Shown: positions 56,631-62,137, numbered from the stretch's first letter. The stretch is 64,000 nucleotides of DNA from JAJRVM01 sp041752115 (GCA_041752115.1 JBGSHS010000265.1:49392-113391); one strand, 5' to 3'. Notes: a model not told the origin generated them from the letters alone. Made by a program: numbers and translations.

Positions 56631-57226
56631 ATACCACTCTCCTGCAGACGTTGTACCTGCTCACGAAGCCTGCGCATGATGCGACTGCGAGCGGCATAGA
56701 CAGCGCCCACTGATTTCCCAATTAAATTTGCGACTTCGTCGCAAGGCTGACCGTTGACGACGGTCAGCTCAAATGCTCGCCAGGTATCCCGATCGACGTC
56801 CGACTTCACGACCGATGCTGCGCGCAGATACTTCTCTCGCATCGACTCCTTCTCAAACTCTCGCTCGACATCGGCTGCAGTGGCAGGTTGTTCCACTAGC
56901 CGATCGAGCATCGCGGATCCACCAACCCCTGCATCTTTGGGTCGTCGGGAAAAGGCAGTGGCTATGGCATTCCGAGCGACGCGCCGCAGCCAGTGGCGAA
57001 ATTTGGTTTCGGGACCCGACTTCTCCCAACTTTGGATTGCTCCAGCCACACGCATCAAGACAGTTTGAACAAGGTCTTGTGCATCGGCGTCCTGCATTCC
57101 ACGGCGCCGTGCCATGCGATAAATGACAGGGCGGTAGATGACCACGAATTGATCCCACGCTTCGCGATCCTCTGGGGATCGGACTTGCGCGATAAGGCTC
57201 GATCGTGTCTGTGGAAATTCGGTCAT
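56627..57226 (-). CDS. ECF-type sigma-70 factor
   Basis: A 199-residue protein with region 2 (EAWDQFVVIYRPVIYRMARR; DAQDLVQTVLMRV; FRHWLRRVARN) and region 4 (CDEVANLIGKSVGAVYAARS, RIMRRLREQV). This is a standard planctomycete ECF group. It is followed with a 4-bp overlap by the kinase with an N-terminal anti-sigma zinc motif, so the two are probably co-regulated. Confidence 0.93.
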   Translation of the reverse strand: MTEFPQTRSSLIAQVRSPEDREAWDQFVVIYRPVIYRMARRRGMQDADAQDLVQTVLMRVAGAIQSWEKSGPETKFRHWLRRVARNAIATAFSRRPKDAGVGGSAMLDRLVEQPATAADVEREFEKESMREKYLRAASVVKSDVDRDTWRAFELTVVNGQPCDEVANLIGKSVGAVYAARSRIMRRLREQVQRLQESGI

Positions 57227-57510
57227 TACTGTCTCCTGGGAGACTAAACTCGCGTCATTACGTCAATCTGACACGAAAAGACCAAAAGCCTTCAAATCAA
57301 CTCGATTTTCTTCGCGGAGCGGGCTGAAGAGACGTTCGGCCAAGCTCTCTCTGCGAAATGATTGAGTCTCCAGGGAGCATTATAAGCTGGAGGGCCCAGA
57401 AGACTCGGCCCCGGCCAAGCCAACAAGGTCCGCTCTTCTGTCGGTTTGCTCGCGAAACGGCCCCGAAACCAGTGAGCGAAGTGGTAAGTTCGAGTTCGGA
57501 TCACTTACCG

Positions 57511-57637
57511 AAGCCAACCCCGGTAGGTTGCGACCGATTGGGCGAGAGCAACACCCCTTAACCCAGGCGGCGTGAGACAGAGAGACGGCCGAGAGTTTGG
57601 GCCGGAAATGGGGCGAAGAAGCGCCGGGAGTGTGAAT
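57511..57637. repeat. Dispersed repeat, copy 2
   Basis: Matches the repeat at 54101-54225 in the same orientation, with the same GCGACCGATTGGGCGA and AACCCAGGCGGCGTGAGACA cores and small internal differences. Confidence 0.75.
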
Positions 57638-57748
57638 AGTCGGTGTCGCGCGCGACGTCGGGAGAGAGACTCCGGTCGCCTCCAACTCGTCGCAAACCCT
57701 TGCGTTTCCTGGGGATAAGATCGCGACTCTCACCACAAGCGCAAAACA

Positions 57749-57786
57749 AAACCCCAGGGTAACGACGTTTCGCTACTCTGGGGTTT
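57749..57786 (-). terminator. Terminator-like hairpin (minus strand)
   Basis: Arms AAACCCCAG and CTGGGGTTT form a 9-bp stem. On the minus strand the stem is followed by TTTTGTTTTG. The only candidate transcript ending here is the tRNA-like remnant to its right. Confidence 0.45.
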
Positions 57787-58240
57787 GAAGTGGAGGGCTC
57801 GGAATTCGAACTCTGACTGCCAGGTCATGGCTTTCAACTTATCGCCCGGCTGTCGCTCTCGGGCTTGTGCCTACATCGTTCACAACGTGAAGACATCTGG
57901 CTCGGCTGAACGACACAACCAGTTCAATCGATAAACAACTCGCTTGCCAGATCAGTTTTCGCGCAGAGGGAATTTTTCCGCACTCCGGCGCATCCAATAT
58001 CCAGTCGCCCAGTGCGCCGTTTTTTTTCTGTGAACCTTTCAGGAGCCTCTGCCGTCTAAGTGAGACAGACACACGGCCACGGGTGGTCGTGAGCAGAACA
58101 AGGACACCGACAATGATGACTTTACGATCGAGTTTCATATCCGAACGAAGAGGGACAGGTAGTCTCGCCTACAAGTGGGCGAATACCCCCGCCCTCCGTT
58201 TGCGCTTGTGACTCGACCGAGTTTTCACGGGATCAATTTG

Positions 58241-58278
58241 AACCCGGTGTCACAAGTGCAAGTGACACCGGGTTTTTT
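58241..58278 (+). terminator. Intrinsic terminator before the tRNA array
   Basis: Perfect 13-bp stem AACCCGGTGTCAC with its complement, an 8-base loop, then TTTT on the plus strand. It isolates the array from upstream transcription, so the array promoter should lie after it or the array starts at 58298. Confidence 0.75.
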
Positions 58279-58297
58279 CGTGCCCGGACGACAACTT

Positions 58298-58390
58298 GGG
58301 CTGGTAGCTGAGACGCGGGCACCGCCGCGCAGCGGTGGTCGGCGGCGGTCTGAAGAACCGCAGACGAGGGTTCGAGCACCTCCCGGCCCA
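58298..58390 (+). tRNA. tRNA-Phe(GAA) with element in D-loop
   Basis: Acceptor GGGCTGG/CCGGCCC, discriminator A. Anticodon stem GCGGT/ACCGC with loop CTGAAGA. The D-stem GCTG/CGGC closes around an inserted element (reverse orientation). The T-stem has a mismatch at 53-61. No CCA encoded. Confidence 0.8.
58316..58342 (-). repeat. tRNA-loop palindromic element, reverse, in tRNA-Phe D-loop
   Basis: Ends CGGGCACC and GGTCGG; the inner hairpin is CACCGC / GCGGTG. The same core occurs in the tRNA-Gly at 59217. Confidence 0.75.
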
Positions 58391-58418
58391 CTTTGCGCTC
58401 AAAGAGCGCGCACAACAT

Positions 58419-58491
58419 GGCCCGTTCGACTTCGGGTGAGGTCATCGGTCTTTCAAGCCGAGTAGGTTGGGTTCGACTCCCATACGGGCTG
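58419..58491 (+). tRNA. tRNA-Glu(TTC)
   Basis: Acceptor GGCCCGT/ACGGGCT, discriminator G. Anticodon stem TCGGT/GCCGA with loop CTTTCAA. Normal size and arms; no insert. Confidence 0.92.
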
Positions 58492-58510
58492 CTGCAAGGA
58501 ACAACACGAT

Positions 58511-58585
58511 CAGAACGTGGCGAAGCCTGGTTATCGCGCGTGGTCGGGGGCCACGAGATCGCAGGTTCAAATCCTGCCGTTCTGA
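58511..58585 (+). tRNA. tRNA-Pro(GGG) with C33
   Basis: Acceptor CAGAACG/CGTTCTG, discriminator A. Anticodon stem CGTGG/CCACG with loop TCGGGGG, which puts C instead of the near-universal T at position 33. Confidence 0.85.
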
Positions 58586-58604
58586 CTGACAGAGCAACAA
58601 GACA

Positions 58605-58708
58605 ATCGGGTAGAGGTGCAGATGGAAACACGCCTGCTTTGGGAGCAGGAGGCAGTGATTCTGTTTTCGGCTCCGCCTCGGGCGTGTTCGACTCCGAGGT
58701 ACCCGATT
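58605..58708 (+). tRNA. tRNA-Pro(TGG), enlarged and divergent
   Basis: Acceptor ATCGGGT/ACCCGAT. Anticodon stem CCTGC/GCAGG with loop TTTGGGA. The variable region is about 26 nt, and the T-stem CCTCGG/CCGAGG closes a 12-nt loop that contains TTCGACT. 104 nt in all; the extra sequence does not match the GCGACC element. Confidence 0.7.
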
Positions 58709-58713
58709 TGAAC

Positions 58714-58785
58714 GGTAGTCGAGGGCTGGTTGCCCATACTCGGCTGATAACCGAGTCGCGCTGAGTTCGATTCCCAGGACTACCA
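58714..58785 (+). tRNA. tRNA-Ile(GAT)
   Basis: Acceptor GGTAGTC/GACTACC, discriminator A. Anticodon stem CTCGG/CCGAG with loop CTGATAA. No insert. Confidence 0.92.
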
Positions 58786-58856
58786 CTCTGCGCGAGACGA
58801 AGAGGAGATCAACGATGCATGCTGTCCGCTTGAAACGCATACGCCAGGCCAAGCAC

Positions 58857-58929
58857 AGGGTCGTGGTGTAACAGGCAGCACAGCAGACTTTTAATCTGCA
58901 CAGTGTGGGTTCGATTCCCGCCGGCCCTA
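58857..58929 (+). tRNA. tRNA-Lys(TTT)
   Basis: Acceptor AGGGTCG/CGGCCCT, discriminator A. Anticodon stem GCAGA/TCTGC with loop CTTTTAA. No insert. A 71-base spacer before it holds nothing recognisable. Confidence 0.92.
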
Positions 58930-58936
58930 CTCTCAC

Positions 58937-59045
58937 TGGCGCGTAGCTCAACGGCGGGCACACGGCAGCACGGCTGAAAGTCGTGTGCCGGGTCGACGGC
59001 GTCCTTATAAGACGCGGGTCGCGGGTTCAACTCCCGCCGCGCCGA
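58937..59045 (+). tRNA. tRNA-Ile(TAT) with element in D-loop
   Basis: Acceptor TGGCGCG/CGCGCCG, discriminator A. Anticodon stem GCGTC/GACGC with loop CTTATAA. A 41-base element fills the D-loop and the D-stem pairing is poor. 109 nt. Confidence 0.78.
58955..58995 (-). repeat. tRNA-loop palindromic element, reverse, in tRNA-Ile(TAT) D-loop
   Basis: Ends CGGGCAC and GGGTCG enclose a longer hairpin (GCACGGC tgaa then AGTCGTG). It is the longest single copy. Confidence 0.7.
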
Positions 59046-59061
59046 CTGAAGACAACAACAT

Positions 59062-59168
59062 GGGACTAAGGTGTTAGCGGCAGCCGACCCAGCACACGGC
59101 TCCGCCGCGTGCCGGGTGCCCCGCGGCTCTTAACCGGTGAGGTCTGGGTTCGAGCCCCAGTGGTTCTA
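59062..59168 (+). tRNA. tRNA-Lys(CTT) with element in D-loop
   Basis: Acceptor GGGACTA/TGGTTCT, discriminator A. Anticodon loop CTCTTAA on a stem with only three firm pairs (CGG/CCG). The element occupies the D-loop and abuts the anticodon stem, whose first two pairs seem replaced. Confidence 0.75.
59083..59123 (+). repeat. tRNA-loop palindromic element, forward, in tRNA-Lys(CTT) D-loop
   Basis: Ends GCCGACCC and GGGTGCCCCG; inner hairpin GCACACGGC tcc GCCGCGTGC. Confidence 0.72.
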
Positions 59169-59182
59169 CTGACAACTTGAAA

Positions 59183-59275
59183 GCACTGGTCGTCTAGCGG
59201 CGAAGACTCCGCACCCCGGGCACCGCCGCGCAGCGGTGGTCGGCGGCGACACCGGTTCGAGTCCGGCCCGGTGCT
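59183..59275 (+). tRNA. tRNA, probably Gly(CCC), with element in anticodon loop
   Basis: Acceptor GCACTGG/CCGGTGC, discriminator T as in the two other tRNA-Gly genes of the array. Stem CCGC/GCGG encloses ACCCCGG followed by the element, so the anticodon loop is interrupted. Read from the 5' side the anticodon is CCC with C33. Function would need excision of the element or tolerance of a giant loop. Confidence 0.6.
59217..59242 (-). repeat. tRNA-loop palindromic element, reverse, in tRNA-Gly anticodon loop
   Basis: Ends CGGGCACC and GGTCG; the core is identical to the copy in tRNA-Phe (58316). Confidence 0.75.
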
Positions 59276-59308
59276 CTTGGATCTTTGACAATTCGGCACA
59301 CGTAACAA

Positions 59309-59379
59309 GCGCCCATGATGTAGCGGCAGCCTACTGCCTTGCCATGGCGGATGTGCGGGTTCGACTCCCGCTGGGCGCT
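59309..59379 (+). tRNA. tRNA-Gly(GCC)
   Basis: Acceptor GCGCCCA/TGGGCGC, discriminator T. Anticodon stem CTGCC/GGCGG with loop TTGCCAT. No insert. Confidence 0.9.
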
Positions 59380-59387
59380 CTCAATCT

Positions 59388-59490
59388 CAGGGTGTGGGAA
59401 AGCCTGGTACTGGCGCGTGCTTCGGGAGCACGAGCGACCAATCCGGCCTGCGGCCGATCGGTGCCCGTGGTTCAAATCCAGCCATCCTGA
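59388..59490 (+). tRNA. tRNA-Pro(CGG) with element in variable loop
   Basis: Acceptor CAGGGTG/CATCCTG, discriminator A. Anticodon stem CGTGC/GCACG with loop TTCGGGA. The variable region is more than 30 nt, unlike any class I tRNA, and matches the element; the T-stem is weakened on its 5' side. Confidence 0.8.
59434..59467 (+). repeat. tRNA-loop palindromic element, forward, in tRNA-Pro(CGG) variable loop
   Basis: Ends GCGACC and GGTGCCCG; inner stem CCGGCC / GGCC with loop TGC. Confidence 0.78.
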
Positions 59491-59503
59491 CTTGGTGAAC
59501 GAT

Positions 59504-59579
59504 TGCGGTGGGACCCGTGTTGGTACGCACTAGGCGGCTGTTAATCGCCCTGACGCAGGTTCGATTCCTGCCACCGCAG
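59504..59579 (+). tRNA. tRNA-Asn(GTT), first copy
   Basis: Acceptor TGCGGTG/CACCGCA, discriminator G. Anticodon stem GGCGG/TCGCC with loop CTGTTAA. The D-arm region is slightly extended. Confidence 0.9.
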
Positions 59580-59596
59580 CTTTGGAACATGAGAAC

Positions 59597-59696
59597 GGAA
59601 GGGCAAGCCAACTGGCGATGGCAGCCGCTTCGAAAGCGGTCGAGCCACCCACTTCGCGGGTACCCGGCCTTGAGGGTTCGACTCCCTCTCCTTCCG
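59597..59696 (+). tRNA. tRNA-Ser(CGA) with enlarged variable arm
   Basis: Acceptor GGAAGGG/TCCTTCC, discriminator G. Anticodon stem GCCGC/GCGGT with loop TTCGAAA. The variable arm is about twice as long as in the Ser(GGA) gene at 62233, and the extra part resembles the element. Confidence 0.88.
59644..59666 (+). repeat. Degenerate tRNA-loop element in tRNA-Ser(CGA) variable arm
   Basis: GCCACCC then GGGTACCCG around ACTTCGC. It differs from GCGACC/GGTGCCCG at two positions. Confidence 0.5.
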
Positions 59697-59712
59697 CTGA
59701 GCGACAAACAAC

Positions 59713-59784
59713 GTGCTCTTGGCCGAGCGGCAGAGGCTCCAGGCTTCCAACCTGGCGAGGCGGGTTCGATTCCCACAGAGCACT
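59713..59784 (+). tRNA. tRNA-Gly(TCC)
   Basis: Acceptor GTGCTCT/AGAGCAC, discriminator T. Anticodon stem CCAGG/CCTGG with loop CTTCCAA. No insert. Confidence 0.92.
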
Positions 59785-59797
59785 CTTCGGATTGATC

Positions 59798-59869
59798 GCG
59801 TCGGTAGCTCAGCGGCAGAGCAGGTGCCTGTTAAGTACCAGCGCGCGGGTTCGAGTCCCGCCCGTCCCT
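59798..59869 (+). tRNA. tRNA-Asn(GTT), second copy, degenerate acceptor
   Basis: Anticodon stem GGTGC/GTACC with loop CTGTTAA; good D- and T-arms. The best acceptor pairing (GCGTCGG with CCGTCCC) has two mismatches, so the gene may be decaying. Confidence 0.7.
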
Positions 59870-59880
59870 CTGTGAAACGA

Positions 59881-59954
59881 TGCGGGGTAGTCGCTGCTGG
59901 TAGTGATGCCTGGCTTTGAACCAGGAGGCGTAGGTTCGATTCCTACCCCCGCAA
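59881..59954 (+). tRNA. tRNA-Gln(TTG)
   Basis: Acceptor TGCGGGG/CCCCGCA, discriminator A. Anticodon stem CCTGG/CCAGG with loop CTTTGAA. Close copy of the Gln(CTG) gene at 60011. Confidence 0.92.
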
Positions 59955-59978
59955 CTCGAGGCGAACCATGCACGAACA

Positions 59979-60002
59979 TGCGTGTGGTTTGAAGCACACG
60001 CA
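59979..60002 (+). other. Hairpin resembling an isolated anticodon arm
   Basis: TGCGTGTG gtttgaag CACACGCA forms an 8-bp stem between two tRNA-Gln genes. The loop contains TTTGAA as in tRNA-Gln(TTG). It may be a tRNA remnant or a processing signal. Confidence 0.35.
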
Positions 60003-60010
60003 ACAACCAT

Positions 60011-60085
60011 TGCGGGACAGTCGCTGTTGGTAGTGACGCCTGGCTCTGAACCAGGAGGCCGTTGGTTCGATTCCAACTCCCGCAG
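60011..60085 (+). tRNA. tRNA-Gln(CTG)
   Basis: Acceptor TGCGGGA/TCCCGCA, discriminator G. Anticodon stem CCTGG/CCAGG with loop CTCTGAA. No insert. Confidence 0.92.
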
Positions 60086-60095
60086 CTCAATGGAC

Positions 60096-60200
60096 GGAAG
60101 TCATCCGGCTGCGACCAACCTTCGGTCGGTGCCCGGGAGCCTGTTTTGAAAACAGGTGGCGACGCGAGTCGCTTGTGAGGCGCGAGTCTCACGACTTCCG
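60096..60200 (+). tRNA. tRNA-Ser(TGA) with element in D-loop
   Basis: Acceptor GGAAGTC/GACTTCC, discriminator G. Anticodon stem CCTGT/ACAGG with loop TTTGAAA. Normal long variable arm. The T-loop is 8 nt (GCGCGAGT), lacking the TTC motif, in the same gene whose D-loop is disrupted. Confidence 0.8.
60111..60135 (+). repeat. tRNA-loop palindromic element, forward, in tRNA-Ser(TGA) D-loop
   Basis: GCGACCAACCTTCGGTCGG then TGCCCG; identical to the copy in tRNA-Glu(CTC) at 60926. Confidence 0.8.
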
Positions 60201-60211
60201 CTCCGCAAGAT

Positions 60212-60312
60212 GGGCTCATGTTCCAACAGGAAGATGCTGGCGTCGCATGCCAGAGCGACCAATCGGGCATTCATGCCCGATCGGTGCCCGGGTGCGAATC
60301 CGGGTGAGTCCA
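60212..60312 (+). tRNA. tRNA-Ala(CGC) with element in variable loop
   Basis: Acceptor GGGCTCA/TGAGTCC with the G3-T70 pair that marks tRNA-Ala; discriminator A. Anticodon stem CTGGC/GCCAG with loop GTCGCAT. The D-loop has only 4 nt, and the T-loop is 8 nt (GTGCGAAT). Confidence 0.8.
60255..60290 (+). repeat. tRNA-loop palindromic element, forward, in tRNA-Ala(CGC) variable loop
   Basis: Ends GCGACC and GGTGCCCG; inner stem ATCGGGCAT / ATGCCCGAT. Confidence 0.78.
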
Positions 60313-60321
60313 CTTAAACAC

Positions 60322-60394
60322 AGTCCTGTGGCCTAGCGGCGAAGGCAGCTCTCTTACAAGGAGCGGATCGGGGGTTCGAGTCCCTCCAGGACTA
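60322..60394 (+). tRNA. tRNA-Val(TAC)
   Basis: Acceptor AGTCCTG/CAGGACT, discriminator A. Anticodon stem GCTCT/GGAGC with loop CTTACAA. No insert. Confidence 0.92.
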
Positions 60395-60443
60395 CTTCAG
60401 CGACGCGATGCCCAGGTACGCCAATTGGCAGAGCGGTCCGGCT

Positions 60444-60488
60444 CGGGCACCGACCGGGCACCGTGCGCAGCATGGTCGGCGTTGGTCG
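60444..60488 (-). repeat. tRNA-loop palindromic element, reverse, outer copy of a nested pair
   Basis: Outer ends CGGGCACCGAC and GTTGGTCG correspond to an intact copy such as 63861. Its loop is interrupted by a second copy at 60455-60479. Confidence 0.75.
60455..60479 (-). repeat. tRNA-loop palindromic element, reverse, inner nested copy
   Basis: Ends CGGGCACC and GGTCGG around GTGCGCAGCAT, inserted in the loop of the outer copy in the same orientation. Confidence 0.75.
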
Positions 60489-60537
60489 CCGGACGTTTTC
60501 AGGTTCGACTCCTGCTCTGGGTACTGACAACACACAT

Positions 60538-60611
60538 GGCTCGGTAGGCAATTGGCAGACCACTTTGGCTTAGAACCAGAGATGCTGTGGGTTCGAATCC
60601 CACCTGAGCTA
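60538..60611 (+). tRNA. tRNA-Leu(TAG) with short variable loop
   Basis: Acceptor GGCTCGG/CTGAGCT, discriminator A. Anticodon stem TTTGG/CCAGA with loop CTTAGAA. The variable region is 6 nt, although bacterial tRNA-Leu is normally class II with a long arm. Confidence 0.82.
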
Positions 60612-60620
60612 CTGACATAC

Positions 60621-60712
60621 GTCCTCGTGGAGCAGCGGAGTGCTCGCCTGCCTGTCACGCAGGAGGACCACCGCTGCGCGGCGGTGCCCGGGTTCAAATC
60701 CCATCGGGGACG
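60621..60712 (+). tRNA. tRNA-Asp(GTC) with element in variable loop
   Basis: Acceptor GTCCTCG/CGGGGAC, discriminator G. Anticodon stem CCTGC/GCAGG with loop CTGTCAC. The variable region holds the element. Confidence 0.85.
60665..60690 (+). repeat. tRNA-loop palindromic element, forward, in tRNA-Asp variable loop
   Basis: Ends GGACC and GGTGCCCG; inner stem ACCGC / GCGGT with loop TGCGCG. Its core is the exact reverse complement of the copies in tRNA-Phe and tRNA-Gly. Confidence 0.78.
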
Positions 60713-60724
60713 CTCTAACAACTC

Positions 60725-60802
60725 GGCGCGGTACGCAAACCGGTAAAGCGGCGAAGCTCAAACCTTCGTGATCGTCTGTGCACTTCGCGACCACCCGTGC
60801 TA
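60725..60802 (+). tRNA. tRNA-Leu(CAA) with irregular T-arm
   Basis: Acceptor GGCGCGG/CCGTGCT, discriminator A. Anticodon stem CGAAG/CTTCG with loop CTCAAAC. The T-arm region reads GTGCACTTCGCGACCAC, with only three pairs and no TTCRA loop. Confidence 0.7.
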
Positions 60803-60813
60803 CTTGAACAAAC

Positions 60814-60895
60814 GCGTCGGCTGGGCATTGGCGAGCCCAACTGCCTGTAAAGCAGCCGCCTCCGGGATGTGCAGGTTCAACTCCTGCTCGGCGCA
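60814..60895 (+). tRNA. tRNA-Tyr(GTA)
   Basis: Acceptor GCGTCGG/TCGGCGC, discriminator A. Anticodon stem CTGC/GCAG with loop CTGTAAA. Long variable arm as expected for bacterial tRNA-Tyr. Confidence 0.92.
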
Positions 60896-60905
60896 CTGAC
60901 AACAT

Positions 60906-60996
60906 GGCCCGTTCTTCTAACGGCAGCGACCAACCTTCGGTCGGTGCCCGGAGCCCCTCAAGCTCGCGCTTGCGGGTTCAAGTCCCGTACGGGTCA
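60906..60996 (+). tRNA. tRNA-Glu(CTC) with element in D-loop and C33
   Basis: Acceptor GGCCCGT/ACGGGTC, discriminator A. Stem GAGC/GCTC with loop CCCTCAA: anticodon CTC, A37, but C at position 33. The element lies in the D-loop. Confidence 0.75.
60926..60950 (+). repeat. tRNA-loop palindromic element, forward, in tRNA-Glu(CTC) D-loop
   Basis: Identical over 25 bases to the copy in tRNA-Ser(TGA) at 60111, although the host tRNAs are unrelated. Confidence 0.82.
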
Positions 60997-61003
60997 CTGA
61001 CAC

Positions 61004-61087
61004 AGCCAAGTGGCGGAACTGGTATACGCGCGACGCTCAGAACGTCGCGTCCGCTTGGACATGCGAGTTCGACTCTCGCCTTGGCTA
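61004..61087 (+). tRNA. tRNA-Leu(CAG)
   Basis: Acceptor AGCCAAG/CTTGGCT, discriminator A. Anticodon stem CGACG/CGTCG with loop CTCAGAA. Normal class II variable arm. Confidence 0.93.
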
Positions 61088-61097
61088 CTGATGACAC

Positions 61098-61167
61098 TGC
61101 AGATGCGGCAGGGTCCCAACGGACTTTCATAAGGTCAGTCTGCCCGGTTCGATACCGGGATCTGCAA
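61098..61167 (+). tRNA. tRNA with CAT anticodon (elongator Met or Ile2), short D-arm
   Basis: Acceptor TGCAGAT/ATCTGCA is fully paired, so not an initiator. Anticodon stem GGACT/GGTCA with loop TTCATAA. The D-arm is short and atypical. Elongator Met and lysidine-type Ile cannot be separated here. Confidence 0.8.
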
Positions 61168-61177
61168 CTTGAAACAT

Positions 61178-61246
61178 TGCGGGTGGGCCAGTGTTCATCG
61201 GAGCCTCATAAGCTCTGACTGCCGGGTGCGACCCCCGGACCCGCCA
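61178..61246 (+). tRNA. tRNA with CAT anticodon, probable initiator fMet
   Basis: Position 1 (T) does not pair with 72 (C), the hallmark of bacterial initiator tRNA; the rest of the acceptor GCGGGT/ACCCGC pairs. Loop CTCATAA. The T-loop is TGCGACC with G55. The stem lacks the usual three G-C pairs. Confidence 0.75.
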
Positions 61247-61251
61247 CTTGC

Positions 61252-61355
61252 GACCAGGTACGCAAACAGGCAAAGCGGTCACCGACCAACCGTCATCCAT
61301 GCCGGTCGGTGCCCGGAGCGTGGCGATTTTGTGGGTTCGACTCCCACTCTGGTCA
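61252..61355 (+). tRNA. tRNA of uncertain identity with element in the anticodon arm
   Basis: Acceptor GACCAGG/TCTGGTC, discriminator A; good D-arm and T-arm. The region between them starts TCACC and ends GTGGCGATTTT, with the element in the middle, so the anticodon is lost or hidden. The D-arm resembles those of Leu(CAA) and the gene at 60410. Confidence 0.6.
61282..61315 (+). repeat. tRNA-loop palindromic element, forward, in anticodon loop
   Basis: Ends CCGACC and GGTGCCCG with inner AACCG tcatccatgc CGG. Confidence 0.72.
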
Positions 61356-61360
61356 CTGAC

Positions 61361-61434
61361 GATCCCGTGGCGTGAACGGCGAAGACGCCTGCGTGACATG
61401 CAGGAGAGTGCTGGTTCGATTCCAGCCGGGATCA
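61361..61434 (+). tRNA. tRNA-Val(GAC)
   Basis: Acceptor GATCCCG/CGGGATC, discriminator A. Anticodon stem CCTGC/GCAGG with loop GTGACAT. No insert. Confidence 0.92.
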
Positions 61435-61446
61435 CTCGAGAGAAAT

Positions 61447-61517
61447 GGTCTGTAGGTGTTCCGGCAGCACACGTCCGTGGTAGGGACGGAGACCGGGTTC
61501 GACTCCCGGACGGACCT
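61447..61517 (+). tRNA. tRNA-Thr(GGT)
   Basis: Acceptor GGTCTGT/ACGGACC, discriminator T. Anticodon stem CGTCC/GGACG with loop GTGGTAG. No insert. Confidence 0.92.
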
Positions 61518-61532
61518 CTCGGAACAACAGAC

Positions 61533-61604
61533 GGGCCGGCATGCCGTTGGGGGCGACTGACCCTTGCAAGGTCGGTGTGATGGGTTCGACTCCCATGCGG
61601 TCCA
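61533..61604 (+). tRNA. tRNA-Ala(TGC)
   Basis: Acceptor GGGCCGG/GCGGTCC with the G3-T70 alanine pair and a 7-66 mismatch; discriminator A. Anticodon loop CTTGCAA on stem TGACC/GGTCG. Confidence 0.9.
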
Positions 61605-61610
61605 CTGCGA

Positions 61611-61653
61611 TAGGGGTTTAGGCTGTAGGAGTTTAGCCATTTAGGTTGTGGGA
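61611..61653. repeat. Left inverted end of the four-helix-bundle gene cassette
   Basis: Contains TTTAGGCTGTAGGAGTTTAG; the inverse motif CCTACAGCCTAA occurs twice at 62004-62042. Confidence 0.65.
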
Positions 61654-61997
61654 GGACGAAGCGAGCGGATTAAGGCGGCGAGAACTTTGGACGTCTCCGT
61701 CAAGAGCTCCGCCAGCGGATCGTAATCAGAGAAGTAGCCGAGGCGATGTGCGAGGGATGCCTGGTACCCAAGTTCCCGAAGCGAGCCGAAAGCGATATCG
61801 AGGAATCGTACGTAGTCAGACCTCGACTCGCGAGCGCAACCTTCGACGATATTCGATGGTATCGAGACGGCTGCACGCCGCATCTGCGACGTCAAACCAA
61901 ACTGTTCCTCGCGCGGAAAGCTCGCAGTGCATTTGTAGATCGCCAAAGCAACTTGGTCGGCCAACTCGAACGCTCGAAGCTTCGTGTGGTCTCGCAT
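61641..61997 (-). CDS. Four-helix-bundle protein (23S rRNA IVP-like, S23 family)
   Basis: A 118-residue protein of the family first found in intervening sequences of 23S rRNA genes. The typical opening (KLRAFELADQVALAIYKCTA), the FGLTSQMRRAAVSIPSNIVEG motif in two parts (FGLTSQMRRAAVS; IPSNIVEGCAR), and YVRFLDIAFGSLRELGYQ are seen. The family forms pentameric four-helix bundles; its role is unclear. It is flanked by inverted repeats and breaks the tRNA array between Ala(TGC) and Ser(GCT), so it appears to have moved in. Confidence 0.92.
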   Translation of the reverse strand: MRDHTKLRAFELADQVALAIYKCTASFPREEQFGLTSQMRRAAVSIPSNIVEGCARESRSDYVRFLDIAFGSLRELGYQASLAHRLGYFSDYDPLAELLTETSKVLAALIRSLRPPTT

Positions 61998-62003
61998 GGC
62001 TTT

Positions 62004-62042
62004 CCCCCTAAATACCTACAGCCTAACCCCCTACAGCCTAAC
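62004..62042. repeat. Right inverted end of the four-helix-bundle gene cassette
   Basis: Two CTACAGCCTAA units that are the reverse complement of the motif at 61611-61653. Confidence 0.65.
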
Positions 62043-62044
62043 TC

Positions 62045-62131
62045 GGAAGGTAGCCGGATACGGCTCGCCGGGCCGGTTTGCTAAACCGTGCGACCTCCAG
62101 GGTCATGTGGGTTCAAATCCCATGCCTTCCG
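62045..62131 (+). tRNA. tRNA-Ser(GCT)
   Basis: Acceptor GGAAGGT/GCCTTCC, discriminator G. Anticodon loop TTGCTAA on stem CCGGT/ACCGT. Class II variable arm. Confidence 0.9.
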
Positions 62132-62137
62132 CTGATC

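Larger units (their letters stand above)
57227..58240. other. Gene-poor stretch between the kinase operon and the tRNA array
   Basis: No convincing protein gene. It contains the second copy of a dispersed repeat (57511-57637), a minus-strand terminator-like hairpin (57749-57786), and, on the minus strand near 57790-57850, a tRNA-3'-end-like string (AGAGTTCGAATTCC ... GCCCTCCA) whose acceptor partner is missing. A minus-strand 99-codon frame at 58138-57839 has no start signal and was not accepted. Confidence 0.45.
60410..60523 (+). tRNA. tRNA of uncertain identity with nested elements in the anticodon loop
   Basis: Acceptor GCCCAGG/TCTGGGT, discriminator A; D-arm and T-arm are good. Stem TCCGG/CCGGA encloses CT and then the element, so the anticodon cannot be read directly (CGG if read on from T33). 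The insert is 45 nt because one element sits within another. Confidence 0.65.

Noticed and set aside
57790..57850. A minus-strand tRNA gene ending GCCCTCCA
   Set aside because: The T-arm is imperfect and no 5' acceptor strand (GGAGGG-type) is found upstream, so at most a remnant.
57839..58138. 99-codon minus-strand frame starting MKLDRKVIIVG
   Set aside because: No ribosome-binding site, no family resemblance, and it overlaps structured non-coding sequence before the tRNA array.
59644..59666. Counting the long variable arm of tRNA-Ser(CGA) as a full element
   Set aside because: Serine tRNAs have long variable arms anyway and two positions of the consensus differ; kept only as a degenerate copy.
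58298..60500. Group I or group II introns as an explanation of the tRNA inserts
   Set aside because: The inserts are 23-45 bases, far too short for either type, and many are in D- or variable loops where such introns are not found.
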